A DNA stretch of 55,803 nt from Rubrivivax sp. (lineage in GTDB: Bacteria; Pseudomonadota; Gammaproteobacteria; Burkholderiales; Burkholderiaceae_C). Positions 8,619-18,139 of this stretch are shown here, piece by piece. How positions within the stretch are numbered: the first letter of the stretch is position 1; every line of letters starts with the position of its first letter. Where the stretch lies: contig JAEUPE010000287.1 of the NCBI GenBank assembly GCA_016790435.1, forward strand, positions 1-55,803. Reading direction: 5' to 3'. The notes beneath the pieces were generated by a model that was given only the letters and a program-made list of their open reading frames with translations, ran no database searches and had not been told where the DNA came from. The translations under genes were made by a program, and so were the position numbers.

Positions 8619-10058
8619 ATGACCACTTCCACTTCCTTCGGAGCGCTGCTTCATGAACGCCGTTGTTGTCCTGACCCTATCGCCGGATCTCAATTGGGAG
8701 CCGCGGACGTGACTCACACGCAGGCCAGCGGACCCGGACCGCGCCCGCGCCCGCGGGCGCCGATCTTTGTCCGAACCCGGGCGCCCTTGCGGCCGACCGC
8801 GATTTGCGCGTCCGTCATCGTCGCCGCGGCAAGCCTCGCGTGGGCCACGCCTGCGCGGTCGCAAGGCGCGCTTGGCTCGACGGTACACAGCCTCCTGGAG
8901 CACGCACGCACACAGAGCCCGGAGTTGGCCGCGATGCGCCAGGAGGCCGACGCAGCGCGCGAGCGCATCCAGCCTGCCGGTGCCCTGGCCGACCCCATGC
9001 TGCGCATGGAGCTCGAGAACATCAACAACTACGGCAACGGCAATCAGTTGTCGTTTCTGCCGTGGCGTGTGGGCGAGACGAAATACACCTTCGTGCAGCC
9101 GCTGCCGGCCTGGGGCAAGCGCGGCTTGCGCCGCGAGGTCGCCGAGGCCGACGCCCAGCGGGCCGAAGCCGGCGCCGCCGCAACCTGGAGCGAGTTGGCC
9201 GCGCGCATCAAGGCGGCCTACGCGCAGTACTACCTGGCGGCGCGCAACGAGCGCCTGGTGCGTGAGATCGTCGAGCTGATCGCCGGGCTCGAGAAGATCG
9301 CCCAGGCACGCTATGCCGGCGGGCTGGTCGCCCAGCAGGACGCCATCCGCGCCCAGGTGGAACAGACGGCCATGCGCTCGGAGCTGATCGCCCTGGAGAG
9401 CGAGAAGCGGCAGATGCGCGCGCGCATCAATGCCCTGCTGGGCCGTGAAGCCGACGCTGCTCTTGCCGAGCCGGCGAGCCTGCGTGCCCTGCCCCCCAAC
9501 GCGCTGGCCGCCGAAGAGCTGGTGCGCCGTGCACTGGCCCACAACCCGGCGCTGGCGGCCGAGGACGCCCGCATCCGCAGCGCCGAGAAGAACCGCGAGC
9601 TGACGCTGCGCAACCGCTACCCCGACTTCCAGGTCGGCGTATCACCGACGCAGATGCGCTCGCGCATCACGAGCTGGGGCGTGATGGTGGAGATGAACAT
9701 CCCCTTGCAGCAGGAGTCGCGCCGCTCGCAGGAGCGCGAAGCGGCGGCGATGGCGAGCGCGGCTCGTTCGCGGTCACAGGCGCTGGCCAAGCAGCTGCTG
9801 GGCGAGATGGGCATGAACCTGGCAGCCATCGAGGCCGCGCAGCGCAGCGAGGCGCTGGTCACGACGCAGCTCTTGCCGCAATCCGAGCTTAGCTTGCGTT
9901 CGGCACTCGCCGCCTACGAGACCGGCAAGGTCGATTTCGCGACGCTGCTGGACGCCCAGCGCCAGATTCGCAAGGCGCAGCAAGACCGACTCAAGGCGCA
10001 GGTCGAGGCACAGCTGCGGCTGGCCGAGATCGAACGCATCCTGGGAGAAGACCTTTGA
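8619..10058 (+). CDS. cusC: CusC-like outer-membrane efflux channel (TolC family)
   Basis: Outer-membrane factor of a copper/silver tripartite pump. The long alternating coiled-coil helices and duplicated OEP repeat of TolC proteins are visible, ending LRLAEIERILGEDL. A signal segment precedes ARSQ (about residue 81). ATG 8619 gives an unusually long leader; GTG 8709, with GGGAG eight bases upstream, would give a more normal signal peptide and may be the true start. It overlaps cusB by 4 bases, so translation is probably coupled. Length 479 aa from the first start, about 449 from the second. Confidence 0.88.
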   Translation: MTTSTSFGALLHERRCCPDPIAGSQLGAADVTHTQASGPGPRPRPRAPIFVRTRAPLRPTAICASVIVAAASLAWATPARSQGALGSTVHSLLEHARTQSPELAAMRQEADAARERIQPAGALADPMLRMELENINNYGNGNQLSFLPWRVGETKYTFVQPLPAWGKRGLRREVAEADAQRAEAGAAATWSELAARIKAAYAQYYLAARNERLVREIVELIAGLEKIAQARYAGGLVAQQDAIRAQVEQTAMRSELIALESEKRQMRARINALLGREADAALAEPASLRALPPNALAAEELVRRALAHNPALAAEDARIRSAEKNRELTLRNRYPDFQVGVSPTQMRSRITSWGVMVEMNIPLQQESRRSQEREAAAMASAARSRSQALAKQLLGEMGMNLAAIEAAQRSEALVTTQLLPQSELSLRSALAAYETGKVDFATLLDAQRQIRKAQQDRLKAQVEAQLRLAEIERILGEDL

Positions 10059-11704
10059 AAACCGCCACTGTTGTCATGCTGGCCGTGCTGTCGCTGGGCG
10101 CCGTCGGCGGCGCCGGGTACTGGCTCGGCACCCGTTCGTCACCAGCCGGCCATGGCGCGGTCGCCACGGCGCAGCCTGCCTCTGGCGCAGCACCTCAGCC
10201 GCGCAAGCTTCTGTACTACCGCAACCCGATGGGCCTGCCTGATACCTCGCCTACGCCGAAGAAAGACCCGATGGGCATGGACTACGTCGCGGTCTACGAA
10301 GGCGAGGAGGCCGCCACCGGCCCGGCAGGCGCCGCGCAGATCCGCATTGCCACCGACAAGGTGCAGAAACTCGGCGTTCGCACCGAGGCCGCTGCCATGC
10401 GCCCGCTGGGCAAGACGCTGCGGGCTGCGGGCCGCGTCGAGCCCGACGAGCGGCGCATGTTCGCCATCGCGCCCAAATTCGAAGGTTATGTCGAGCGGCT
10501 GCATGTCAACGTCACCGGCCAGCCGGTGAGCAAGGGCCAGCCGCTGTTCGAGGTCTACAGCCCCGAGCTCGTATCGGCGCAGCGCGAGTACCTCGTGGCC
10601 ATGCAAGGCATGCTGGCCATGAAGGACGCCGGACCCGAGGCGCAAAGCGGCATGAAGCAACTCGCCGAGTCCAGCCTGACGCGGCTGCGCAATTGGGACC
10701 TCTCGGCGGAGCAGATCCAGGCTCTGGTCAGCAGCGGTGAGGTGAGCCGCACGGTGACCTTCCGCTCGCCGGTATCGGGCATCGTCACCGAGAAGAAGGC
10801 GCTGCAGGGCATGCGCTTCATGCCGGGCGAGGGGCTGTACCAGGTGACCGACCTGTCGGCGGTCTGGGTGGTCGCCGATGTCTTTGAGCGCGACATCGCC
10901 GCCGTCAAGCTCGGCACCCAGGCCGGGGTCAAGCTCAGCGCATATCCGGGCCAGGTGCTGCAAGGCCGCATCACCTACATCTACCCGACGATGAAGGCCG
11001 AGACGCGAACCATCCCGGTGCGTATCGAGCTGCCCAACCCGCGCCAGCAGCTCAAGCCGGCGATGTTCGCGCAGGTCGAATTGCCCGTTGGCGCGAACCA
11101 GCCGGTGCTGACGGTGCCCGATTCGGCCGTGATCGACAGCGGCACCAGGCGTCTGGTGCTGGTGCAGCTCCAGGAAGGCCGCTTTGAGCCACGCGAGGTC
11201 GAATTGGGCCTGCGTGGGGATGCCTACATCGAGGTGACACGCGGCGTGAAAGAAGGAGAACAGGTGGTGGTTGCGGCCAACTTCCTGATCGACGCCGAAA
11301 GCAACCTGAAGGCAGCGGTCGGTGGATTGGGCGGGCATTCCGGCCATGGCAGCCCTGCCAAGGGTAGCGCGCCAGCGCCCGGCGACGCCGCAGCGCCGCG
11401 CGCCAACACGGTGGGCCACCGCGCCGAAGGCGTCGTCGAGGGCATCGACCCGAAGGCCGGCACCGTGACCTTGAACCACGGCCCGGTGCCGACGTTGAAG
11501 TGGCCGGCGATGACGATGGACTTCAAGACCGCGAACGCTTCGATGTTCAACGGCTTGAAGACCGGGCAACGCGTGAGCATCGAGTTCGTGGAAAGGCAAG
11601 GCGGCGACTATGTATTGACCTCGATTGCCGCCGCGCCGGCCAGCGCCGTCCCAGCCACAGCGCCGGCGGCCAAGCCGCCGGCCACCACCCACAGCGGTCA
11701 CTGA
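10055..11704 (+). CDS. cusB: CusB-like periplasmic adaptor with fused CusF copper-binding domain
   Basis: Adaptor linking CusA and CusC. An N-terminal membrane/signal segment (residues 5-25) is followed by a heavy-metal-binding motif (YYRNPMGLP to KKDPMGMDYV, about 54-78), then the barrel-sandwich and beta-barrel adaptor domains. Residues 457-526 form a CusF domain: His475, Trp483, Met486 and Met488 have the same spacing as the Cu(I) ligands His36, Trp44, Met47 and Met49 of E. coli CusF. So the metallochaperone is covalently attached; no separate cusF exists nearby. A His-containing tail (TTHSGH) ends the protein. Expected substrate Cu(I)/Ag(I). Confidence 0.93.
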   Translation: MKTATVVMLAVLSLGAVGGAGYWLGTRSSPAGHGAVATAQPASGAAPQPRKLLYYRNPMGLPDTSPTPKKDPMGMDYVAVYEGEEAATGPAGAAQIRIATDKVQKLGVRTEAAAMRPLGKTLRAAGRVEPDERRMFAIAPKFEGYVERLHVNVTGQPVSKGQPLFEVYSPELVSAQREYLVAMQGMLAMKDAGPEAQSGMKQLAESSLTRLRNWDLSAEQIQALVSSGEVSRTVTFRSPVSGIVTEKKALQGMRFMPGEGLYQVTDLSAVWVVADVFERDIAAVKLGTQAGVKLSAYPGQVLQGRITYIYPTMKAETRTIPVRIELPNPRQQLKPAMFAQVELPVGANQPVLTVPDSAVIDSGTRRLVLVQLQEGRFEPREVELGLRGDAYIEVTRGVKEGEQVVVAANFLIDAESNLKAAVGGLGGHSGHGSPAKGSAPAPGDAAAPRANTVGHRAEGVVEGIDPKAGTVTLNHGPVPTLKWPAMTMDFKTANASMFNGLKTGQRVSIEFVERQGGDYVLTSIAAAPASAVPATAPAAKPPATTHSGH

Positions 11705-11716
11705 GCGGGGCTCGCC

Positions 11717-14700
11717 ATGCTCAACAAAATCATCCAGTGGTCGGGGCGCAACCCGTTCCTAATCTTGCTGGCGACCTTGTTCATCGTCATCGGCGGGGTC
11801 GTGGCCGTGATGAGGACGCCGCTGGACGCACTGCCTGACCTGTCGGACGTGCAGGTCATCGTCTACACCGAGTACCCTGGCCAGGCGCCCCAGGTCGTCG
11901 AAGACCAGGTGACCTATCCGCTGACCACCGCCATGCTCGCGGTGCCGAAGTCAAAGGTCGTGCGCGGCTTCTCGTTCTTCGGTGCCTCGTTCGTCTACAT
12001 CATCTTCGAGGACGGCACCGACATCTACTGGGCGCGCAGCCGCGTGCTCGAGTACCTGAACTTCGCCGCCAGCCGGCTGCCGCGCGGCGTCACGCCGTCG
12101 CTGGGACCGGACGCCACAGGCGTCGGCTGGGTCTACCAGTACGCGCTGCTGGCCAAGAACCGCACGCTGGCCGAGTTGCGCACAATCCAGGACTGGTACG
12201 TGCGCTACCAGCTCACCAAGGCGCAGGGCGTGGCCGAGGTGGCATCGCTGGGCGGCTTCGTGCAGACCTACCAGGTCACCGTCGACCCGTTGAAGCTGCG
12301 CACCTATGGCATCCCGCTGATGAAGGTGGCGCAGGTCATCCGCGACTCCAACCGCGACGTCGGCGGGCGCGTCGTCGAGATGGCCGAGACCGAATTCATG
12401 GTGCGCGGCCAGGGCTACCTGCGCAGCAAGGCCGACATCGAATCGCTGGTGGTCAAGGCCGAAAGCGGAACCGCGGTGCTGGTGGGCGACATTGCCCGCG
12501 TCGAACTGGCCCCCGACGAGAGGCGGGGCCTGTCCGAGCTCAACGGCGAAGGCGAAGTGGTCTCGGCGATCGCGATGGCGCGCTACGGCCAGAACGCGCT
12601 CGAGGTGATCCACAACCTGAAGACCCGGGTCGGCGAAATCTCGGCGGGCCTTCCGGAAGGCGTGAGCATCGAAGCCGTCTACGACCGCTCCGATCTCATC
12701 CATCGCGCCATCGACACGCTCAAGCGCACGCTGATCGAAGAAAGCCTGATCGTCGCCGCAGTCTGCGTGGTTTTCCTGCTGCATGTGCGTTCGGCGCTGG
12801 TGGCGATTCTGATGCTGCCGGTGGGCGTGTTGATCGCCTTCATCGCGATGCGGCTGCTGGGCATGAATTCCAACCTGATGAGCCTGGGCGGCATCGCCAT
12901 CGCCATCGGCGCGATGGTCGACGCCGCAATCGTGATGATCGAAAACGCGCACAAGCACATCGAACGGCTGAAGCCCGAACACACGGTGGCCGAACGTGCC
13001 GAGGCCATGCTCGAGGCCTGCAAAGAGGTGGGGCCGGCCCTCTTCTTCTCCCTGCTCATCATCACCGTGTCGTTCCTGCCGGTCTTCACGCTCGAGTCGC
13101 AGGAGGGGCGCCTGTTCTCGCCGCTGGCCTACACCAAGACCTTCGCGATGGCCGGTGCGGCGCTGCTTTCGGTGACGCTGGTGCCGGTGCTGATGATGCT
13201 GTTCGTCCGCGGGCGCATCCTGCCCGAGGCCCGCAACCCGGTGAACCGCTTCCTCATCTGGTCGTACCGGCCACTGATCGCGGCCGTGATGCGGTGGAAG
13301 CTTTCCACCATCGCGCTCGCGCTGCTGGTGCTGGCGGTGTCGTACTACCCAGCCTCCAAGCTCGGCAGCGAGTTCATGCCGACGCTGAACGAAGGAACCC
13401 TGCTCTACATGCCCGCGTCACTGCCGGGCATGTCGATCACCAAGGCCGCCGAGGTGCTGCAAACGCAGGACAAGATCATCAAGAGTTTCCCCGAGGTGGC
13501 CTCGGTTTACGGCAAGGCCGGGCGCGCCAATACCGCCACCGACCCGGCACCGATCGAGATGTTCGAGACGGTGATCAACCTCAAACCCGAGTCCGAATGG
13601 CGACCCAGCATGACCACCGACAAGCTCATTGCCGAGATGGACAAGGCGCTGCAATTCCCCGGCGTCTCCAACGCCTGGACGATGCCGATCAAGGCGCGCA
13701 TCGACATGTTGTCCACCGGCATCCGCACGCCGATCGGCATCAAGGTCTTCGGCAAGGACCTGGGCGAGATGGAGAAACTCGCCAAGGAGATCGAGGCGGT
13801 GGTCAAGCAGGTGCCCGGCACGACTTCTGCGTTCGCCGAGCGCCTCACCGGCGGCAGCTACCTCAACATCGTGCCCGACCGCGCGCAACTGGCCCGCTAC
13901 GGGCTTTCGGTGGGCGAGCTGCAGGAGGTCATCGGCACCGCGCTCGGCGGCGAGATGGTGACCACCACCGTCGAAGGGCGCGAGCGCTTCGGCGTCACGG
14001 TGCGTTACCCGCGCGAGCTGCGCACCCACCCGGAGCAGATCGAGCGCGAAGTGCTGGTGCCCATCATGGGCGGCGCCATGGTGCCGCTGGGCCAGGTGGC
14101 CAAGGTCCAGGTCGGGCGCGGCGCGCCCGGCATCCGCACCGAGAACGCCTTGCTGTCGGCCTACATCTTCGTCGACATCCGCGGCCGCGACATCGGCTCC
14201 TACGTGGCCGACGCGCGCAAGGCGGTGGCCGAGCAGGTCAAGTTCCCGGCCGGCTACTACGTCACCTGGAGCGGCCAGTTCGAGTACATGGAGCGCGCGA
14301 TCGAGAAGATGAAGATCGTCGTTCCGGTGACGCTGCTGATCATCTTCCTGTTGCTGTACTTGAACTTCAAGCGCCTTACCGAGACCTTCATCGTGATGCT
14401 GTCGGTGCCGTTCGCGCTCGTTGGCGGTGTCTGGTTGATGTGGCTGCTGGGCTACAACCTGTCGGTGGCTGTGGCCGTGGGCTTCATCGCTCTGGCCGGC
14501 GTCGCCGCCGAGACCGGCGTCGTGATGTTGATCTATCTCGACCACGCCTGGGCCGCGGCGCAGCAGCGCTGCCGGCAGGAAGGCCGGACCCCCGGCGCCT
14601 CGGACCTCTACGCGGCCGTGATGGAAGGCGCGGTCGAGCGCGTGCGGCCCAAGATGATGACTGTCGTGGCGATCATGGCCGGCCTGCTGCCGATCATGTG

Positions 14701-14893
14701 GGGCACGGGGACCGGCTCCGAGGTGATGAGCCGCATCGCCGCGCCGATGGTCGGCGGCATGATCTCGTCGACCGTGCTCACGCTGGCTGTCATTCCGGCG
14801 CTGTATGCCCTGGTCAAGCAGTGGCAACTGCGCCGGGATACCCGCCCCGCCACCGCGATTGCTGCGGCGGCACAACCTGCCATCGGCGATTGA
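11717..14893 (+). CDS. cusA: CusA copper/silver RND transporter (HME4 type)
   Basis: Inner-membrane proton-driven RND pump, 1058 aa, with 12 helices and two large periplasmic loops. The TM4 motif reads AIGAMVDAAIVMIEN, typical of monovalent-cation HME pumps. The Met residues used for Cu(I) in E. coli CusA appear conserved: MPASLPGMS, IEMFET and IDMLSTG correspond to the regions of Met573, Met623 and Met672. It follows cusB by 12 bases in the P1 operon. Together with CusB-CusF and CusC it forms the envelope-spanning exporter. Confidence 0.95.
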   Translation: MLNKIIQWSGRNPFLILLATLFIVIGGVVAVMRTPLDALPDLSDVQVIVYTEYPGQAPQVVEDQVTYPLTTAMLAVPKSKVVRGFSFFGASFVYIIFEDGTDIYWARSRVLEYLNFAASRLPRGVTPSLGPDATGVGWVYQYALLAKNRTLAELRTIQDWYVRYQLTKAQGVAEVASLGGFVQTYQVTVDPLKLRTYGIPLMKVAQVIRDSNRDVGGRVVEMAETEFMVRGQGYLRSKADIESLVVKAESGTAVLVGDIARVELAPDERRGLSELNGEGEVVSAIAMARYGQNALEVIHNLKTRVGEISAGLPEGVSIEAVYDRSDLIHRAIDTLKRTLIEESLIVAAVCVVFLLHVRSALVAILMLPVGVLIAFIAMRLLGMNSNLMSLGGIAIAIGAMVDAAIVMIENAHKHIERLKPEHTVAERAEAMLEACKEVGPALFFSLLIITVSFLPVFTLESQEGRLFSPLAYTKTFAMAGAALLSVTLVPVLMMLFVRGRILPEARNPVNRFLIWSYRPLIAAVMRWKLSTIALALLVLAVSYYPASKLGSEFMPTLNEGTLLYMPASLPGMSITKAAEVLQTQDKIIKSFPEVASVYGKAGRANTATDPAPIEMFETVINLKPESEWRPSMTTDKLIAEMDKALQFPGVSNAWTMPIKARIDMLSTGIRTPIGIKVFGKDLGEMEKLAKEIEAVVKQVPGTTSAFAERLTGGSYLNIVPDRAQLARYGLSVGELQEVIGTALGGEMVTTTVEGRERFGVTVRYPRELRTHPEQIEREVLVPIMGGAMVPLGQVAKVQVGRGAPGIRTENALLSAYIFVDIRGRDIGSYVADARKAVAEQVKFPAGYYVTWSGQFEYMERAIEKMKIVVPVTLLIIFLLLYLNFKRLTETFIVMLSVPFALVGGVWLMWLLGYNLSVAVAVGFIALAGVAAETGVVMLIYLDHAWAAAQQRCRQEGRTPGASDLYAAVMEGAVERVRPKMMTVVAIMAGLLPIMWGTGTGSEVMSRIAAPMVGGMISSTVLTLAVIPALYALVKQWQLRRDTRPATAIAAAAQPAIGD

Positions 14894-14937
14894 TCACCAC
14901 CCGATGGCCCCGTTCTTCAACCGCAAGGAGTATCTCG

Positions 14938-15309
14938 ATGAGCATGTTCCAACTGACCACGCGGCGCGCCGTCGCTGCACTCTCCGTCGCTTTCGTTCTG
15001 GCTGGCTGCGCGAGCGGCCCAGGTTCGCCCTCGCCCGAGCTGCTTCAGCGCATCGAGTCGGCGAAGACACGCGGCGACCACGAGGCCCTGGCCATGTACT
15101 ACGAGAAGGAGGCCAAGAGCGCGCGCGCGATGGCCGACGAACACCGGAAGATGTCGCGTGCCTACCAAGGCACCCCCTACGGCGTCCGTGGCGGTGCCAG
15201 CATGCCCGCGCACTGCAACGCGAACATCCGCAACTTCGAGGCGGCGGCCGCGGAGTACGAGGCGCTGGCCAAGGGGCACCGCGAGGTGGCGGCGACCGTG
15301 CAGCCCTAA
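14938..15309 (+). CDS. Small Cys/His-containing lipoprotein
   Basis: 123-aa predicted lipoprotein with signal and lipobox VLAGC (Cys24). AAGGAG at 14925-14930 supports ATG 14938. The mature part is a helical hairpin-like sequence: RGDHEALAMYYEKEAKSARAM, a middle PAHCNAN and EAAAAEYEALAKGHREVA. It is homologous to the lipoprotein at 29962, sharing the DHE-LA-YYE, HC and ALAK-HRE positions. Both sit late in box-controlled operons. The function is unknown; a periplasmic metal-stress role is suggested only by context between cusA and cusRS. Confidence 0.8.
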   Translation: MSMFQLTTRRAVAALSVAFVLAGCASGPGSPSPELLQRIESAKTRGDHEALAMYYEKEAKSARAMADEHRKMSRAYQGTPYGVRGGASMPAHCNANIRNFEAAAAEYEALAKGHREVAATVQP

Positions 15310-15367
15310 TGGGCCGCGCCGGGAGCAGTCGCTCACGATTGAGCGGTGACGCGCTGGCAGGCACGGC

Positions 15368-16052
15368 ATGAAGATCCTTCATCGTCGAGGACGAAACCAA
15401 GACGGGCACGTACCTGCAACAGGGGCTGCGCGAAGCAGGCTACGCCGCCGACTGGGTCGCAACTGGCACCGACGGACTGCACGCCGCGCTGAATGGTGAG
15501 TACGAGTTGGTGCTGCTGGACGTCCAGTTGCCCGAGCTAAGCGGCTGGCACGTCCTGGAAGAACTGCGCCAGCGTGGCAGCGACCTGCCGGTGCTGTTTC
15601 TCACGGCGCGCGACGCGGTCGAGGATCGCGTCCGGGGCTTAGAGCTCGGTGCCGATGACTATCTGGTGAAGCCCTTCTCCTTTGCCGAACTGCTGGCAAG
15701 GGTGCGCACCATCCTGCGCCGGGGCCGCCACGGCATCGAGGTCACGACGCTGCGGGTGGCCGACCTCGAAGTGGACACCCGGCGCCGCCGGGTCGTGCGC
15801 GACGGAAGGCGAATCGAGTTGAGCGCCAAGGAGTTTGCCCTGCTCGAGTTGTTGGCGCGGCGGCGCGGCGAGGTTCTGGCGCGCGCGCTGATCGCCTCGC
15901 TCGTGTGGGACATCAACTTCGACGGCGACAGCAACGTCATCGACGTCGCGATCCGGCGTCTGCGCGCGAAAGTCGACGACGGCTTCGAGCGCAAGCTCAT
16001 CCGCACCGTGCGCGGCATGGGCTACGTGCTGGATGAGCCCGAGGAGGAGTGA
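15368..16052 (+). CDS. cusR: CusR/CopR-type response regulator, 1-base insertion near start
   Basis: OmpR-family regulator: receiver domain with phosphoacceptor Asp in LLDVQLPE and switch Lys in DDYLVKPF, then a winged-helix DNA-binding domain ending [19 protein letters not shown]. The expected beginning MKILIVEDE is encoded by ATG 15368, but CTTC replaces CTC at about 15377-15380, so the ATG is one base out of frame with IVEDETKTG (from 15381). All else is intact. It is either a real frameshift, which would remove the first receiver strand unless another start is used, or a sequence error. The last bases overlap cusS. Likely activator of the six ATGAC/GTCAT boxes. Confidence 0.85.
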
Positions 16053-17467
16053 GTTTGGTCGCCCGTCGGCTGTCGCTCAACGCACGTCTGGTGGCAGGCT
16101 TCGCATCAGCGTGCGCAGTCGTCTTGCTCGGAATGGCGCTCATTTGCGCCGTGGCTGTGAATCGCCACTTCGAAAACCTCGACGCGGAGGCTCTGGGCGA
16201 GAAGATCCTGCTCGTGAAGGAGGTTATGGCTGAGGCCGAGTCACTGAATCAACTGCGCGCGCGGCTCGACGACGCGATGCGGCATCACCCCGACCTGGGC
16301 GTGCTCGTCAGCGACACCGCCGGCACGCCTTTGTATTCACGGGGCAGCTTGAGGCCTGCCGATTGGGCTGCCGCCGCGCGCGGCGCCGGCTCGGACCGGC
16401 CGGTGACGACGAAGGCCGAAGACGGGCGGGTCTACCGAGCCATCCGCAGCCCGCTATTCCAAAGTGGCATGATGCCGCGCACGGAGTATCAGATCCTAAT
16501 AACCACGGACACGCGAGTGCATGTCCGCTTCCTGAGCTTCATGCAGGCCACGCTGTGGGTCTATCTCGCGCTGGCCGTGCCACTTTGTGCGCTGGTGGGC
16601 TGGTGGGTGGCACGAACAGGTCTGGCGCCCCTGCACGCCATGAAGGCCCAGGCCCAGGCCGTGACAGCGACTCGGCTGAACGAGCGCATGCCGGTCGATT
16701 CCGTGCCGGTCGAATTGGCCGTGCTCGCCCAGTCACTCAACGACATGCTGGACCGCCTGCAAAGCGACTTCCGAAGGCTGACGGACTTCTCTGCGGAGCT
16801 TGCGCATGAACTGCGCACGCCGATCGGCAACGTCCTCACGCAGGCCCAGGTGGCGCTGGCCCAACCTCGCGATGCGGGCTTCTACAGGTCCGTGCTCGAA
16901 TCCGTCGCCGAGGAACTCGACCGTCTGGCCAGAACCGTGGCCGACATGCTCTTGCTGGCCCGGGCCGAGCACGGTGCTTGGCTACCTCGTCGAGCCCCGA
17001 TCGATCTGGCGCACGAAGTCCGTACGCTGCTCGACTTCTACGAGGCGCCCGCCGCTGACAAGTGGATCACGATGGCCTTCGCCGGGAACGCACAGATACA
17101 AGGTGACGTCTTGATGTTGCGTCGGGCGATCAGCAATCTGCTCTCCAACGCTTTGCGCCACGTGCCCGAAGGAGGTGACGTTCGCGTCGAGATCTCGGAG
17201 TCGGCGGACGAGGTGCGTCTGACTGTCGCCAATACCGGGCCGGACATCGATGCCGCCGCGCTGCCGCACGTCTTCGATCGCTTCTTCCGCGCACCAACAT
17301 CCCGTGATGCCGTGGCTTCAGAGGGCGCCGGACTGGGTCTGTCCATCGTGCGCGCGATCATCGTCGCTCATGGTGGAACCGTGTCAGTCTCATCGACGGG
17401 AGGCCAGACACGATTCACTCTCGTGCTGCCGCAGGTGAACACAAGCGCTCTGACGGGCCGGGCATGA
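16049..17467 (+). CDS. cusS: CusS-type heavy-metal sensor histidine kinase
   Basis: 472-aa membrane kinase starting at GTG 16049, overlapping the cusR stop. First helix is at about residues 13-36, periplasmic sensor at 37-165, second helix at about 170-190, and a HAMP domain follows ([15 protein letters not shown]). The dimerisation motif [11 protein letters not shown] carries His253. The N-box NLLSNALRH and G-box GAGLGLSIV of the ATPase domain are complete. It is the expected partner of the adjacent regulator and would respond to periplasmic Cu(I)/Ag(I). Confidence 0.92.
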   Translation: MSLVARRLSLNARLVAGFASACAVVLLGMALICAVAVNRHFENLDAEALGEKILLVKEVMAEAESLNQLRARLDDAMRHHPDLGVLVSDTAGTPLYSRGSLRPADWAAAARGAGSDRPVTTKAEDGRVYRAIRSPLFQSGMMPRTEYQILITTDTRVHVRFLSFMQATLWVYLALAVPLCALVGWWVARTGLAPLHAMKAQAQAVTATRLNERMPVDSVPVELAVLAQSLNDMLDRLQSDFRRLTDFSAELAHELRTPIGNVLTQAQVALAQPRDAGFYRSVLESVAEELDRLARTVADMLLLARAEHGAWLPRRAPIDLAHEVRTLLDFYEAPAADKWITMAFAGNAQIQGDVLMLRRAISNLLSNALRHVPEGGDVRVEISESADEVRLTVANTGPDIDAAALPHVFDRFFRAPTSRDAVASEGAGLGLSIVRAIIVAHGGTVSVSSTGGQTRFTLVLPQVNTSALTGRA

Positions 17468-17588
17468 AGCTGCGGCGGCCTGGGCTGTTCGCCGTCGCAG
17501 CAGTCGAATCGAGGGACGGGAGCAGCCCAGCCGCTCCCCGCGGATCAGCGAACCGGCAAAGCGACGGACGCGCCTGGCCGGCTGCCGA

Positions 17589-17873
17589 TCAATTGCCGCC
17601 GCCTCGCTGCACAGCCATGATCGACTCGAGCCGAGCGATCTCGTTGCCGATCATGATGATGCGCTGGCCGTCCTTGGTCTCCATCACATGGCCCGCCTTC
17701 ATCGAGGCCGTGCGGCCCATCTTGTCCTTCATGGACATCTTCCCATCCTTGAAGACGACCAGGGTCGAACCGTCCTTCATGTCGAACTGCTTGGCGATGT
17801 TGGCGTCGGTCTGGGCGCCGGCCGTGCCGAGGGCGGCGATGAGGATGGCTGCAGTGGCGATGTGCTTCATCAT
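17589..17873 (-). CDS. copK: CopK-family periplasmic copper-binding protein
   Basis: Small exported protein related to CopK of Cupriavidus metallidurans. Start ATG 17873 follows GGAG by six bases; a second ATG is at 17870. Signal peptide MMKHIATAAILIAALGTAGAQ precedes a mature part with the CopK pattern DGSTLVVFKDGKMSMKDKMG, then VMETKDGQRIIMIGNEIARL. Many Met residues (KMSMKDKM, ASM, VME, IIM) match a Cu(I)-binding surface in the known family. It is transcribed leftwards from its own promoter P2, back to back with the multicopper oxidase. It ends opposite cusS. Confidence 0.9.
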   Translation of the reverse strand: MMKHIATAAILIAALGTAGAQTDANIAKQFDMKDGSTLVVFKDGKMSMKDKMGRTASMKAGHVMETKDGQRIIMIGNEIARLESIMAVQRGGGN

Positions 17874-17967
17874 GTCGAACTCCAAACTTTGGTTAGGTTG
17901 CTTCAGGTGCAAGCGTCATCGCATCGACGCCGCGATGTGCGTTCTCGTACACGCTTGACAATTCAGT

Positions 17968-18019
17968 CTAGGTCGATCGATCTGTCGCAGAGATTGCGGG
18001 TGGATGACATCGGCGTCAT
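17968..18019 (-). promoter_or_regulatory. CusR-type box and promoter P2 (copK)
   Basis: ATGAC-N6-GTCAT occupies 18004-18019. Read on the minus strand, exactly 32 bases follow before CTAGACT (17971-17965), a -10-like element. The promoter faces copK. On the plus strand no CTAG lies at the matching distance towards the multicopper oxidase, so that gene may use another promoter. Confidence 0.78.
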
Positions 18020-18139
18020 TCAGTGGGTGGTGGAGAGGTAGGCATTGCGGTGGATCACTGCGTGCATCGATCCGTTGAGCTTCAATGTCCCGTCATGTGG
18101 CCGCCGATCGTGGCTGGTCCAGTTCCCATGAGGCACACC

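Noticed and set aside
18020-18139. Box P2 as a two-way promoter also driving the multicopper oxidase
   Set aside because: On the plus strand no CTAG or other -10 lies at the 32-base distance; the oxidase may still respond to copper by another route.
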